Source: Branchiostoma floridae
Lineage: Eukaryota > Chordata > Leptocardii > Amphioxiformes > Branchiostomatidae
Reading direction: 5' to 3'
Assembly (NCBI RefSeq): GCF_000003815.2
Contig: NC_049986.1
Location: 3,366,679-3,430,678, forward strand
Length of the DNA stretch: 64,000 nt
Every line of letters begins with the position of its first letter. Position 1 is the stretch's first letter. Below the pieces are notes generated by a model, which saw only the letters and a program-made list of their open reading frames with translations, ran no database searches and was not told the DNA's origin. The translations under genes and the position numbers were made by a program. Of this stretch, positions 45,677 through 57,720 are shown in pieces.

Positions 45677-48600
45677 ATGGGAGGGACTCCAAAGCTTCAC
45701 AGTTCCATTATTCTTCTTGTTCTCCTGTGTCTTGCTGGCTACAAGAGCAGTGCAGAGAAGATTTTGATGGTGCCTTTGCCTGTGTTCAATAGCCACTGGA
45801 TGGTAGCGGCGTCAATCGGGCAGGCTTTGGTGAACAAAGGTCATGTTGTCACGGTGGTTGTTGAAGAGGACATCGTGGAGAAACGACGATCAGAGAGGCC
45901 TGACTTTACGTTTGAGACATTTCAAGACGACGGATTTGGATCACGCCTTCGGCAATTCCAAGACGACGTCTTCCGAATGGCAGAATCGATGTCAGCCTCC
46001 GAGGAATTTATACAGCACACAAAGGCGGCTGACTGGGCAAAAAAACACTGCGAGCATCTATTAGGTGGAGATGATGGTGACCTATTGAGGAGATTAAAAA
46101 CAGCACAATACTGCGTTGTTATTTCTGACCCCTTTTTAAGATGTGGCACCATATTGGCAGCAAACCTAGGGATTCCGCACGTCGCAACGGACCCAGGTAA
46201 CAATCTTAATGATGGTTGGTTTATCAGCCAAATGCAAAGATTGGAAAATACGTACCTTGTCGTTTTAAGAAATTGGCTTTACGCTTACATCTATGACGAT
46301 CTGGTCCGTAATTATGTCAGCGAGACAGACACTATCCATAGCCTGACGTCACGCACGGACTTGTGGTTGCACCAGACCGACACGGTGCTGAATTTCCCCC
46401 GTCCCTCCATGCCTAACATCGTCCAGGTTGGTGGGCTGACCGTCCGTGCTGGAATCCCTCTTTCTGAGGTAGGAATTGTTTTGACATACTATTTTCACTT
46501 TGGAGATTATGTCGACAATATTTCAAGGAACGTTGGAATGTTTGCCATTGTTTTCGGTACGTTTGAAGGTGTGTGTGGTTGGTGATGGTGCAGGTCGATT
46601 TTACGCCCCCTGTTGCTTGACCTTAATACTGCAGGAGCAGGAGCATGTTTTTATCTTTGCGCCTGGAGTAGCTGTGATATTGATTTTCATGTGGTGGGTA
46701 GGTGTAAAGTGGATGCTTGTTTCACGTAAATTTCGGCCTTCTATCTGTTTACGGTGGATCTGCAGGGTTTCTTTTTTTCTGGATGTTTTTTTTTTTTGTC
46801 CAGCAAATACGTTAAACTTAGAAACCTGTGGATGGGTTGCGTTGATTTCTTGCAACGTGGTTACATAATTTTATCCTGATCTTTTCTATGCACATTTTGG
46901 CCTCCTAGTGGTTGTCCACGCTACTTCAGAAGTTTTTATTTTTTATTTTTATGTCTATTGATTTAAGTAAACTTCTCTGAACAACAATATGGCGGATTGC
47001 AATAATTCTTAATGTGTCCTTGTGCTCTGGAAGAAGTAATAATTTGGGCCCCTTAGCGGGTAGTTTTGGAATTGCATGGGCATTTTTCGTCGAACTTAAA
47101 GAAAAGAAAGAATAAACGGATTGCATGATGTCTGGTTTGTAGGTAGCTTGGACAAACATGTAGAAAATACAAACTAGTAAGGCCGATATTTGCTTGTGAG
47201 CAAATACAGCATATTTCAGCCATCTACCTTCCCGTGCAACAATAGTTCCAAAATCACCCATGTGCAAAAATGGAACACTTCTGCTTATTTATGTTTTACT
47301 TAATTTTTCCTGCTTCGTTAACGTTTGCTTGCTTTACATTACTTTCCACGACGTTAGGGTTTTGCCAAACAATATCAAACTTTACCGGGTATTTCCAGCT
47401 TTTACAAATGTTATTTATCTATTTAGGACCTAGAGGATTTTATGCAGTCATCTGGAGACGACGGAGTGATCGTTGTCAGCTTTGGGACGATGGTCCATAC
47501 GATGTCGACGGAAAGGAAAGAAATGTTCGCAGCAGTCTTCGCGCAGCTCCGACAGAAGGTGGTGTGGCGGTACACGGGAGAGAAGCCGGCCTGTCTGGGT
47601 AACAACACCAAGCTGATGTCCTGGCTGCCTCAGAATGACTTACTGGGTGGGTAACGAAAACAAATCCCTTCGTATATGTTGTTATTTACATCCAGGATCG
47701 GATCAGATAAACAACCAAGAGTGGACGATTCAGTGACTGCCACTATTCTGCACTGCAACTTAAGTGTCACTGCAGCTAATGTGTTGTCCCGAGCACAAAG
47801 AAAAGCCATACATGTTGTCCTATACGTAACGTGTCTGCTTTTGACATATATCAGAAAATCAATATCGTCTAACAGGAATGCTTAAAGAATACGCTCCCGA
47901 ACGTGAACGACTATTGTGTTATGGACTTAAAATGGTTCAAAGGTATACCCTTATTCTACACTTTCCCAAAATGCACCAAATTTCGCACTACAGCTTTAGG
48001 ATAGTGAAAATGCCGTTAAAATAACAGCAAATATACACCACTCCACTAAAATGAGGTGACATCTAAAGGAGTTAGTTACAAAGTTCTTCGTTTATGACCT
48101 AATAAATCAAGTACTTAACGTTGTTCAAGTTCCACAAGTAATTTCTGTTGATACAATTCCTATTTTTCGCACCTTCCAGCTCATCCCAAGACCCGAATCT
48201 TCGTCAATCATGCTGGGTTGAACGGAGTGTACGAGGCCCTGTACCACGGCGTGCCCATGGTTTGTCTACCGCTGTTTTCGGAACAGCCTGGAAACGCCGC
48301 CCGGGTTGTGGCCAGGGGAATGGGGTTGAGTTTGGACTACAGGACAGTCACCTCAGACCAGTTGTACCAGGCTATACTTCATGTTCTTACCAACAACAGG
48401 TATTGATGAGTGTTACTAGTATTCCATATCTACAAGCACATATTGTAGGAGTAGTTGGGCAGATTCTTCAATGCCCTCGTATACCTTGGGCAATTCAGTT
48501 TACGTTTCAAAGCTGTTCATAAATAAACCACGGGGAAGCTTGGTGTCTTCTTCTTTTCGTTACCCTCTAGCTACCCCACTGTGGCATCAGTCAGGGGGGC

Positions 48601-49070
48601 ATGCTGATTAACGCAGGCAAGCCAAACCGACCTTAAAGGCCTCGACTGCCGGGTCCTGGGCAGTATGCCCCGGCAGCCTATTGCACGCAACAACTGTGCG
48701 AGGGAAACATTAAGATTTGAAACTTTTACCTGTAAGTATCTGATATTTAAACATTCACATATGTTGCTAAATTTTGCTCAACTCTAGTTACCGTGAGGCG
48801 GCAGCCCGCCTGTCCCGTCTGCACCGTGACCAGCCCCAATCACCCATGGAGCGGGCCGTCTGGTGGATAGAACACGTCATCAAACATGGCGGACTGCCCC
48901 ATCTCCGCGCACGCTCCGTGGAGCTGCCGTGGTACCAGTACTACCTGCTGGACGTGGCTGCGTTCCTGTTGGGCATCTGTTCAGCTGTTCTGGGGACCCT
49001 GTGGTACAGCTGTTCATTTGTCTGTAGGAAGGTTTGCTGCAAAAGAGGCGGCAAACTCAAGTCACAATAA
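45677..49070 (+). CDS. UDP-glucuronosyltransferase, four exons
   Basis: Exons 45677-46468, 47427-47646, 48180-48399 and 48788-49070, all with GT-AG borders and consistent phases (0,1,2), give 504 residues, a normal UGT length. An N-terminal signal HSSIILLVLLCLAGYKSSAE precedes the variable acceptor-binding half (exon 1). The UDP-sugar half has VVSFGTMVHTM, WLPQNDLLAHPKTRIF and the signature NHAGLNGVYEALYHGVPMVC. A C-terminal membrane helix (LLDVAAFLLGICSAVLGTLW) ends in a basic tail with KLKSQ, fitting a KxKxx ER retrieval signal. The enzyme would conjugate glucuronic acid or glucose to lipophilic substrates in the ER lumen. An upstream in-frame ATG at 45626 would add 17 residues but has poor context, whereas AACAACATGG at 45677 is strong. 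AATAAA at 49066-49071 overlaps the stop codon. Confidence 0.93.
47178..47252. repeat. Dispersed repeat copy 2 (UGT intron 1)
   Basis: Matches 33810-33885 (GAGCAAATACAGCATATTTC core). Intronic. Confidence 0.6.
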
Positions 49071-49127
49071 AAGTTATAATAACATATGTTTTCAGCCTTT
49101 TGACGTTAGAAAACACGGTTATCAATT

Positions 49128-49225
49128 TATTTATTTATTTAAAATGCGACGGTACATTACACAGACCTATAGGCAGCATAGCTGATTGCATAGGTATACA
49201 AATAACAACTTTACAACGGTACAAG
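49128..49225 (-). mobile_element. 98-bp LINE tail insertion with 13-bp target duplication
   Basis: Flanked by ACGGTTATCAATT at 49115-49127 and 49226-49238. On the minus strand it ends ATGTACCGTCGCATTTT followed by an (AAAT)n tail, typical of CR1-like LINE 3' ends. An extreme 5' truncation, 45 bp after the UGT polyadenylation signal. Confidence 0.85.
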
Positions 49226-49437
49226 ACGGTTATCAATTGAGTGAAAACATTTACATTGTGTTTTCGTTTCACCCAAAACAATATCTAGCTTCAAAACCAA
49301 GGTTTTACCAGTATCTTTTCAAGATGTTAAATACAGAATGTTTCAATCTGAGTGTCCTCATTTCCAATCTAATGGACTGTTCAATAGCAACCATTTGCAG
49401 AAATGGACCCTCCGAACATCATTCTACTTTAAAACCA

Positions 49438-49926
49438 TTCTGTTACAATTTAAGACTTTATATCCGTACACAAAGTAAAGCGCTTACCAACAAGCATTCG
49501 ATCAGTCCTCTGATGGAGAGCACAGAAGAATGGTTTGCCACAGGGCTCAGTATTAGCCCCAATGCTTTTCAATATTTATACCAATGATCAGCCTACCTTC
49601 AACAACATTCGAAGGTTCATCTATGCAGATGACCTCTGTCTAGCAACCCAGGCAAGAAGTTTCAAGACCATCGAGAAACGCCTCACAGATGCACTTCAGG
49701 TACTATCAGGATACTACAAGTCATGGTTCCTGAACGCCAACCCTGGCAAGACCCAGGTCTGCGCCTTCCACCTGAACAACCACGCTGCATCCAGGAAACT
49801 CAAGATCACATGGGAAGGGAAAGAACTAGAGAACACACCTTACCCAGTATACCTAGGCGTGACCCTCGACAGGACCCTGTCCTTCAAAGAGCACATCGCT
49901 AAGCTCAGGAGGAAGGTATCCACCCG
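49438..49926 (+). mobile_element. LINE reverse transcriptase, left part (interrupted)
   Basis: From 49514 the frame reads WRAQKNGLPQGSVLAPMLFN, then FIYADDLCLATQ (catalytic YADD), NPGKTQVCAFHL and YLGVTLDRTLSFKEHIAKLR, i.e. RT palm motifs through the thumb. It stops at codon CG|G where a DNA transposon starts at 49927. The 5' end is truncated and joined to an inverted copy of the element's own 3' flank (49438-49511 pairs with 55958-56031). Confidence 0.88.
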
Positions 49927-50014
49927 CACTGTGCGAAAGGGGTCGATTTCCGGACATTTCATGTATAGAATATTTCCGAATTCATTACGTTTCCGGTGAT
50001 ATCAATGAGTTTCC

Positions 50015-51290
50015 TGACAGGAATATCCTACGTATACGGAAACATATCATGTCTTGTAAACGGGAACATGTTTCGTCGCAGCATATTCGGATCCGTACAT
50101 ACAACACAGTTGTATTTCCGCATATGGCCCAAATATTTTGCATTTCTGGGAACGTATACGGAGTTACATTCAAGCGTATACGGAAACATATCCTATCTTG
50201 TAAATGGGAACATGTTTCGTCGCGGCATATTCGGGTCCGTATATACAACAGATTTATTTCCGTATATTACCCAAATATTTTGCATTTCTGGGAACGTATA
50301 CGGAGTTACATTCAAGCGTATACGGAAACATATCCTATCTTGTAAATGGGAACATGTTTCGTCGCGGCATATTCGGGTCCGTATATACAACAGTTTTATT
50401 TCCGTATAAATAAATAAATAAATAATAAATAAAGTTTATTGCAAATTCATGCCCATTGGGCTAATTGCAAGAAAAGAATGACTAATTACATGAGATGAAT
50501 AAATGTGGTCTGAATACATGTAGATAAACTAAATTCTAGCATACACATATTAGTGGATGAATATACATACGATACATAATGGGGTACTAAGTCTACGTAA
50601 CTATTACAGGGTTTGACTTCTTTCTTGAAGACATTTGAAAATGAAATGCCCCATGTGTTCTATAATAGATTGAACCCTTGATGTTAGTAGGAAGAGAATC
50701 TTTTGTGGCGTTTTTAACAATGAAAATGTTGGTGTGATTTCGGTCACTCTATCAAATAGCCTTTTTCTTTCGGCTTCGAATTGGGGGCATTCACAAATAA
50801 AATGTGTTTCATTTTCAACTGCATTCATTGTGCACTGCTTACAAATTCTTTCTTGAACAGGTAGCTTTTTGTATCTTCCTTTCTCTATTTCTAACGGGTG
50901 CGAACTAATTCGTAACTTACATATTGCTGAGCGGTAATCATAATCAGCGGTAATCATTATTATATTACCCAAATATTTTGCATTTCCGGTGCCGTATATG
51001 GTGTTCTATTCAAACGTATACGGAAACATATCCTGCCTTGTAAATGGGGACGTGTTTTGCAGCTGTATATCCGGATCCGTATATGGTACAGTTTTACTTC
51101 TAGATCTCTTCCGAATATTTTGTATTTCTGGTATCGTATACGGAGTTGTATTCATTCGTATACGGAGAAATGTCCTGCATTGTAAACAGGAACACTTTTC
51201 GTCATGGCATATCCGGATCCGTATATACTACAATTGTGTTCCTGGATACTACCTGAATATCCCGTGTTTCTTGAATATCCCGTGCAACGG
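50015..51290 (+). repeat. Subterminal ~141-bp tandem repeats, split by a LINE tail
   Basis: Units beginning GTATACGGAAACATATC occur at about 50032, 50174, 50317, 51015 and 51155. Each contains GGGAACATGTTTCGTCG, CATATTCGGRTCCGTAT and ACCCAAATATTTTGCATTTC. The array is cut at ~50408 and resumes at ~50965. Confidence 0.88.
50408..50964 (-). mobile_element. LINE 3' fragment (tail family copy 2), nested
   Basis: The minus-strand frame 50972-50604 reads SAICKLRISSHPLEIEKGRY, KQCTMNAVENETHFICECPQ and HMGHFIFKCLQERSQTL-stop, the C-terminal domain with a Cys/His motif. A 3' untranslated region and a short-repeat tail (AAATAAATAA type) at 50408-50430 follow. It sits precisely inside the 141-bp repeat TTCCGTAT|ATTACCC. 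Confidence 0.85.
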
Positions 51291-51895
51291 AGAGCCAGGA
51301 GGTATTTGGAGCATTTGTGCTCCTAAAATCATATGAAAATTGAATAGAGATGAATGTCAAAGAAAAGAACAATAACAAAGATACTAAAACGGAAAAGTCT
51401 GTTCACTGTATTGCTTACTCATCAGTTGAAATGAGAGGAGAATCGCACATCATACATGTCTCAACAGTTTGACGTTTAAGCGTAACAAAACTTCATATTC
51501 AGGACATTTCAAATATTACATCCTTTAAGTATTGGAATGTTTTCGACAAACGGAAATAGACACATAACTTACTGCAAAGTAACAACTATTTAATAATATC
51601 CAAATGTTATGACACAAGTACACAACAACTTGACTATAGTGTTCTGGAGATCAATGTAAAACCCCGGAAGTAGATATATATCTGAGTAAAATATTCAGTC
51701 GAAGCAAATAGAAAACCAATAACTTGAATAAGACAAATAATTTTAAAACTCGTATTCAGCGAGTAGAAGCCATGTAGAAGGAATGCGAAATCATCTTTGA
51801 ACTATTATGCATTCTTCTTTAACTTCAATAGCTTGTAAATTTATAATGGCATCATTGCATAGAATTGCTTAAGTTAGGCACCAGGTTGACCTCGA

Positions 51896-52072
51896 CAGTT
51901 CGGCCCTCAATTCAATTTGCACCAGGTCTCAGCTACCAGGTCTAGGACGATTTGGGTAATGTTTATGGTTAAAGTAAGGGTTAGGGTTAGGCTTAAGTTA
52001 GAATGAGGGTTAGGGTGAAGTTAGGGTTATAGTCAGGTGTACAACTGTCCTAGACCTGGGGCCGAACCGTCA
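51896..52072. mobile_element. MITE with telomere-like internal repeats
   Basis: Imperfect inverted ends AGTTCGGCCC.../...GGGCCGAACCGT and an inner pair CCAGGTCTAGGAC / GTCCTAGACCTGG bound ~177 bp. The interior has six or more degenerate GGTTAGGGTTAGG/AGGGTTAGGGT motifs. Nested in the CACTG element. Confidence 0.65.
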
Positions 52073-53426
52073 TCAAATCGTCTCGGGGCCAAAATGACCA
52101 GCTTCCGAAACGTCTGACATACAATTCTTACACAAATAGTACTGGTTTTGAATCGTGTTTACATATATCGATAGATAGGTTCCGAATGAAGGACGTTACA
52201 CAGGGTGATATGCTGCACAGGTGTACCACTGCAACTGTCCTTATTTCCCTCGAGATGACAGGATGCTGAAAAACAAACACGGCTAAAATAAGTTTGATGT
52301 AGAGACGAGTAAGCACCTTTCCTCTATATGCCAAAATGACACAACAAGTGCCATATTTAATCCAACACATAGAGGCCTATGATCACTGAAAACGGCAGTG
52401 ACCAGATATCTATTAATTTCTACTTTTAGCTATTTTAATACAGTCATGTTGCCATATTTATATACTTTTAGCGTCAAATAATTCTAGCAAAAGATGAAGT
52501 GAACGTATCTAGTCATGCCTATTCAGGCCGAGTAAAAAAATTGCCTTCGGATAGTTTTACTTTTTAATATTTGTCATATTTGGCTGTAAGCAAGATACAT
52601 CATGGATTTCTTGGTTATTTTGACCAAAAATATCCCGTTCAGAAGTAAGAAACGGCTCTGAACAGTATCCGGTATACCCGGATATGAGAAGGTTTTGAAT
52701 GAAACGAATGTCTGGACTACGGAAACGCCTATGACACATATACGGAAAAATCAATGTATCTGACATTTGGCGTGAACCACATGGAAAAGGCCTTGAACAG
52801 TATCCAGATAAATGTTAACCCCTGATATCTCCGTATACTTGCCTTCTCACATTACGCACATCTGTTCCTACTTATTGTACACAGGAAGAGTCGAGGGCCA
52901 GCCTGTTCTCAAATATCCTTGAGGAATGCAAAAGAAACAAGGCACAAACAACAATCTCTAGGTAACTTACATGTTGACAAATTGGAAAGAACCAACTGAT
53001 GTAGCTATAGGTGTTACGTTAACGTTTAGTTTGATCTCATCTGCGTACAAGGGTAAGATTGAAGTTACCTTGTGCCGTGCCTGTCAAATTGGCCGATGGT
53101 GTCGCCTGAGTTTACCCGTTGTTGTAGCATCCACTAAGTGTCCCGAATAGGTGTCGGCCAATCCTTGTAAATCACAAGTTGGTCCAGAAAATAAAGAATC
53201 CCGCGGTGTATTCCTCCAGATGATATTTGCGATGGGAGCATGGAAACCTGCAGATAACTGAGCATACACACACAAACAGCTCACCGCGGCTTGGATGTCT
53301 GTTCCCTCAGTCAACCGTCAAACTTACCGCGCCCACATTCCAGGCATGCGTGGTAGACGTACACGATTACGAACTGACCAATCAGGTCTGGCCGCCACAT
53401 ATGGTTCGCATATATACATATACACA

Positions 53427-53634
53427 TGCATGTACCTATTCTCCAAGCAGAGTTTGAGTTGTGTAGATATATGATATATAGTAGTAGTCGGGGAAATTAC
53501 ACGGGCGCTACTCTTCAAGAAAAAATTACACGCGGGCGCTCCTCTTACGAGAAGAGAGCCCGTGTAATTTTTCCGACTTCTACTATATCTACGCGATTCA
53601 ACCTCTGCTTGGAGAGTAACATGTACCAGACTTG
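53427..53634. repeat. ~208 bp imperfect palindrome
   Basis: The left arm 53427-53516 (ATGTACC, TCTCCAAGCAGAG, AAATTACACGGGCGCT) is the imperfect reverse complement of 53553-53634. A second copy of ATTACACG(C)GGGCGCTC sits in the loop. Probably a MITE nested in the CACTG element. Confidence 0.7.
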
Positions 53635-55016
53635 TCCCATGTGAGAAATAGTGAAGGTACCAGAAAAGATAAAAGTGTTTTTCCGGGCATTTATTCTCTT
53701 GTTGACATACTGTATATACATGTATTAAAGAAATACTATTTTTTTGTAAGTCAATTTCATTGATTTGTAAATTTGTAAAGGAAAAGTGGCTGCATAAGCT
53801 CCCTCTAGAGGCATACGATATTATTGTACCTACCATATCTTGACTGTGACCGGCCACGAATACTTCCGGAAATCTAAGTGGGCCATAATGCACTCCTTCT
53901 ATGGAGAGTCATTTCCGATTGATTTCCGGACGAATGATTCTGTTGATTTTCGGAGTCCGGACCACCATTAGGAAAAATGTAACATATACGGACAATAGAT
54001 ATTCCAAGATGTAAGACGAAAATATAAAAAGAAGGTCACCCGTATTCATATCCTACCTAAACGTATGTGGAAAAATCAGTATACTCCGTGCATTACGCAT
54101 GGAAGGACGTGAAAGATATAGGCATTTTAGGAGCAAACATATATCCTTGACGTTGCGCTTGCTGTCAAATTCTGTCAGGAAATATGTTAAACGGACAGAT
54201 AATTTGAAGATAGGAAAGATAAAAGATGCAATCAATATCAAGAAACATCAGAGTAGGCAGAGTACGGAAATGCACCTGACCCGGTTCGGACAAAGTCAAT
54301 TTCTTATTTGCTTAGAAAGCAACCCCTTGTGTACAGTGCCTGAAGGGTTGCATATACGGTATTCCCCGGGCGCTTATGATGGAAAATAGAGAGAAACGCA
54401 AATGTGGACTCTGGAAACGCACATAGCACATATACCGGACAAATCAGTGCTGTACATGTATACGGTAAACGACTGGTACATTTCCAGAGTCATGAAATCC
54501 TAACTGTCTTGCTTACTGAAAATATTACAACGGTATCGTTGATACAACATCAGTAAAATTTAAAAAATGTTGCATAAACGGAAAAGCGGCATTCTCGAAT
54601 ATGAGGGGAAATGGAAAGAAAGATACATGGACAAGGGAAACGTACATGCCACATATACGGAAGAATCAGAGTTGTTGGTTTTGTTAGGGAAAAGATGAAA
54701 ACATTTCGGAGTCAATATATTCTCGGATACTCGTCACGCTACAGTATAGTCAGGATACAGCATAAATCTTAGCAACAGATAACTCCGTATACCTAGAGAA
54801 ACACATATTCGGAGTTACGAAACGCCCCTGAACCGAATCCAGAAAAATACAAAGTCATGTTTTTTTCCGGATTCGCAAGGAAGCAATTCCTGAGTCAGAA
54901 TATTTCCGGATATGTAAGATGTCTACAAAATTCCCGAAAATGGTCCGAATACGTAAAATGTCCAGTGATGTGTCAAGTTCCGGATTTGTTCGGAAATGGA
55001 CCCCTTTCGCGCAGTG

Positions 55017-56031
55017 CCGGAACAGCCTCCTCGGTAACCTTGCCAACTCGACCTGGGGTGCCGACCCTAACACCCTGAAGCAGACTGCGCTGGCGTTGTG
55101 CTACTCGACAGCCGAGTACTGTGCTGCAGTGTGGGAGAGGTCAGCCCATGCCTCCAAGGTTGACGTAGAGCTCAACAGAGCCTGCCGTACCATCACTGGT
55201 ACCCTGAAAGCAACTCCCCTACCGGCTCTGTACAAGCTTTCCGGCATCTGCCCCCCAAGCATACGCCGAGAAGCTCAGACAAGAGTGGAGCGGGACAAGC
55301 AACTGCGCGATCCCAGACACCCCTTACACGGGCATCAGGAGGTTCCCCGAAGGCTGAGATCACGCCGCAGTTTCATGACGGTCCCAGGCCTGGGGGAAGT
55401 ACCACCAGACACATTCAGGTCTGAGAGGTGGAAAGAGAGTGACACAAATAACAACGAGGCACTGCCACCCCCCAGTGAGGCACTCCCCCCTGGAGCAGAC
55501 CTACCGAGGAGGGAGTGGGCAACTCTAAACAGGGCGAGAGCCAAGGTGGGAAAAACTGGTGACAACATGTTGAAATGGGGCAAAGCTACAAGCTCAGCTT
55601 GCCCGTGTGGAGACGAACCACAAACAATGCAACATCTGATGCAACACTGTGAGCTCGGCCCCAGCTGTTCAGACAGTGATCTGAGGGAGGCCAACGACGT
55701 GGCCCGCTGTTGGATTGGGACTTGGAGCGGCAAGATATGATGATGATGAGTCCTCTGATCCTTCTGAAGTTGTAGCTTGAGAAGGATTTTTCACTCCCCT
55801 GAGAAAGTAATCCTGTTCGGAATCAAATATCTTCACCTTGGCTATTTACATCAGAGCCCACCAACCTTCCCTCAACCGAGATGGGGACCGATACCGACTG
55901 CCAAGCACCTCTGACCCTTTACTGACGTTAGGTTTTGGGTCATTACAACTTGAGAAGGATCAGAGGACTGATCGAAAGCTTGTTGGTAAGCCCTTTATTT
56001 TGTGTACGGATATAAAGTCTTAAATTGTAAC
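55017..56031 (+). mobile_element. LINE reverse transcriptase, right part and 3' end
   Basis: The frame 55021-55740 continues the left part: NSLLGNLANSTWGADPNTLK, ALCYSTAEYCAAVWERSAHA, LSGICPPSIRREAQTRVERD, and a terminal Cys/His motif CPCGDEPQTMQHLMQHCELG, stop at 55738. Removing 49927-55019 restores an uninterrupted in-frame junction (ACC CG|G AAC). The 3' region contains AGTCCTCTGATCC inverted locally, and 55958-56031 is inverted at the 5' end of the element. Confidence 0.88.
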
Positions 56032-56149
56032 ATAATGTTGACTACCGTCACAGATGAACTTACATTCAACTACTTTACAAACGTTGGGTGCGGTGCTAGG
56101 GTGCCTGTGCACGCAATCTGGGCCATAAAAGGTCAATAATCAAGCACAT

Positions 56150-57076
56150 AAGATCAGACCGGGCTTTTTTGGTCATCCCTGGACGGGTTGGGGGGTGGGG
56201 GCTTTTGAGGCCCTCCACTTCTAAGACCTATAACTCTAACACGACGTGCCTTAAGGCCACCAAATTTTCAGGACATAATGTCGACAGATAATATCTGACA
56301 AGTGTTTGACGTTTAACGTTACGCTGACGTAAGATGACGTAATCATCACGTCATCAATTTGATTATATTGGCCTGACCTATGAAAAAAGGTATTCTCAGA
56401 AAACTTCAAGTTATGCCACAAAAATGTAACAACAAGTGAAGATAACAGAATAATAATGTTTATTACGACTTGTGTTGCCAATAGCAACATCAATGACGTC
56501 AAAATACATGACGTCATGCACATCTAAGATACGAGTTGGGCTCCGCCATATTATATCCACCACCTTGAATTTTTAAAAGTACTTTTTTTTGCAACAAATA
56601 ACCACAAAGGGCAATGGAAATAGACTTAATTCATTCATTTAGATGATTTTTGATGAAAAAATACCAGGTAGTTACACATTTAAGGGATAATTAGCCTGTT
56701 ATTCTTGATCTGGCCATACGGTCCGCCATCTTGGATTTTGGGCTGATGACGTCATCAAATTAGCATAATTGCATATATAATTCTGAAAGATATGCTAAAT
56801 AATATAAAATTTTATTTATGTAACAAAATAGCAGTAATATAGCAAATAAATGTGAAAAATACATTGTTAGAACCAAAGATAGTGATTTTTGGCAAAACTG
56901 CTTGTAAACAAACGGTTGCAATGGCAGCAAGAAAAAATGGAAAATTTGTCAAACTTCTTAAGATTGTTGCCAACAATATTTTAGGAAAACTCACCAAATT
57001 TGGTGGCTCTAACGTAAGCCGTTCTGGCGTTATAGGAAATCAAAGTTGGCGCAGGCCTCAAAAGCCTGAATAGGGT
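56150..57076. mobile_element. TIR DNA transposon with TTAA/CCCTATTCAG end
   Basis: The right end reads GGCCTCAAAAGCCTGAATAGGG then TTAA (57072-57077 region). The left end (56155-56280: CAGACCGGGCTTTTTTGG ... GGCTTTTGAGGCCCTCC ... CCTATAACTC ... GCCACCAAATTTT) is its diverged inverted counterpart. A CCC terminus beside TTAA suggests piggyBac-like ends. Non-coding interior rich in TGACGTCAT. Confidence 0.6.
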
Positions 57077-57192
57077 TAAGAGCGGAAGAATGTTCTGATT
57101 GCTTAGCTGCACGTTTATGTTGTTATCTAGGCAGCATTGAACAGTCGATAGGGAAACGTAATAGTACATGTACAATACAACTGTAGCTGAAT

Positions 57193-57720
57193 CACTGGGG
57201 GAAAGGGTATCGGATGTAGCCATATCCGAGCAGGGATATTTGCGTATTTGTAACAAATGCTAGCGAATGCAAACGGATTCGAGTTGGATCCCTAAAATAT
57301 CCGAAATTTTGATTTTTGGGATCCGGAATGAAAAGACTCAAACATATCCCAAAATGGGATTTTCCACGGATGCGAAGTCGTTTTTTTAGGGATTTCTTTG
57401 AATACCTGGAATGATCGGATCGCAAAGAATCCCCAAACGGTATTTCCCTCGGATGCGAAGTCGTTTTTCAAAGGATTTCTTCGAATACCTGGAATGAACG
57501 GGTCCCCAAACGGCCTTTGCCGCGGATGCGAAGTCGTTTTTATAGGATTTTCCTCGTATATTTGGCATGGTCGGATCCTAAGAAATCCCAATGCGGCATT
57601 TGCCGCGGATGCGAAGTCGTTTTTTAGGGGTTTCTTCGTATGATCAGATCATAAAGAATCCAAAACGGGATTTTCTGCAGATACAAAGTCACTTTAATGA
57701 ATTTTCCGCACATTTGACAA
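57193..57720. repeat. ~83-bp minisatellite next to a CACTG-type terminus
   Basis: CGGATGCGAAGTCGTTTTT recurs near 57367, 57450, 57523 and 57606, with a fifth degenerate unit at 57677. Spacers read TTTCTTCGAATACCTGGAA and GATCGGATCSNAAAGAATCC. At 57193 CACTGGGGGAAAGGGTATCG resembles the terminus of the 49927 element, so this may be a second element's subterminal array; its other end was not found. Confidence 0.65.

Larger units (their letters stand above)
49927..55016. mobile_element. CACTG-terminated DNA transposon, 5,090 bp, non-autonomous (CACTA/EnSpm-like)
   Basis: Terminal inverted repeats of ~30 bp begin CACTG(T/C)GCGAAAGGGGTC and continue ATTTCCG with ~90% identity; CCG is duplicated at 49924-49926 and 55017-55019. 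Subterminal regions are crowded with TATACGGA/TCCGTATA motifs in both orientations, and the left one contains five ~141-bp tandem units. CACTA-group elements have CACTA/CACTG ends, 3-bp duplications and subterminal repeats (established knowledge). No transposase is visible in 51340-54800, so it is non-autonomous. Confidence 0.85.

Noticed and set aside
46500-46868. Frame of 122 residues in UGT intron 1
   Set aside because: Lies between a clear GT donor at 46469 and the exon 2 acceptor; no similarity recognised.
53324-53893. 189-residue minus-strand frame inside the CACTG element
   Set aside because: It spans a palindrome and shows no conserved domain; composition is AT-rich and non-protein-like.
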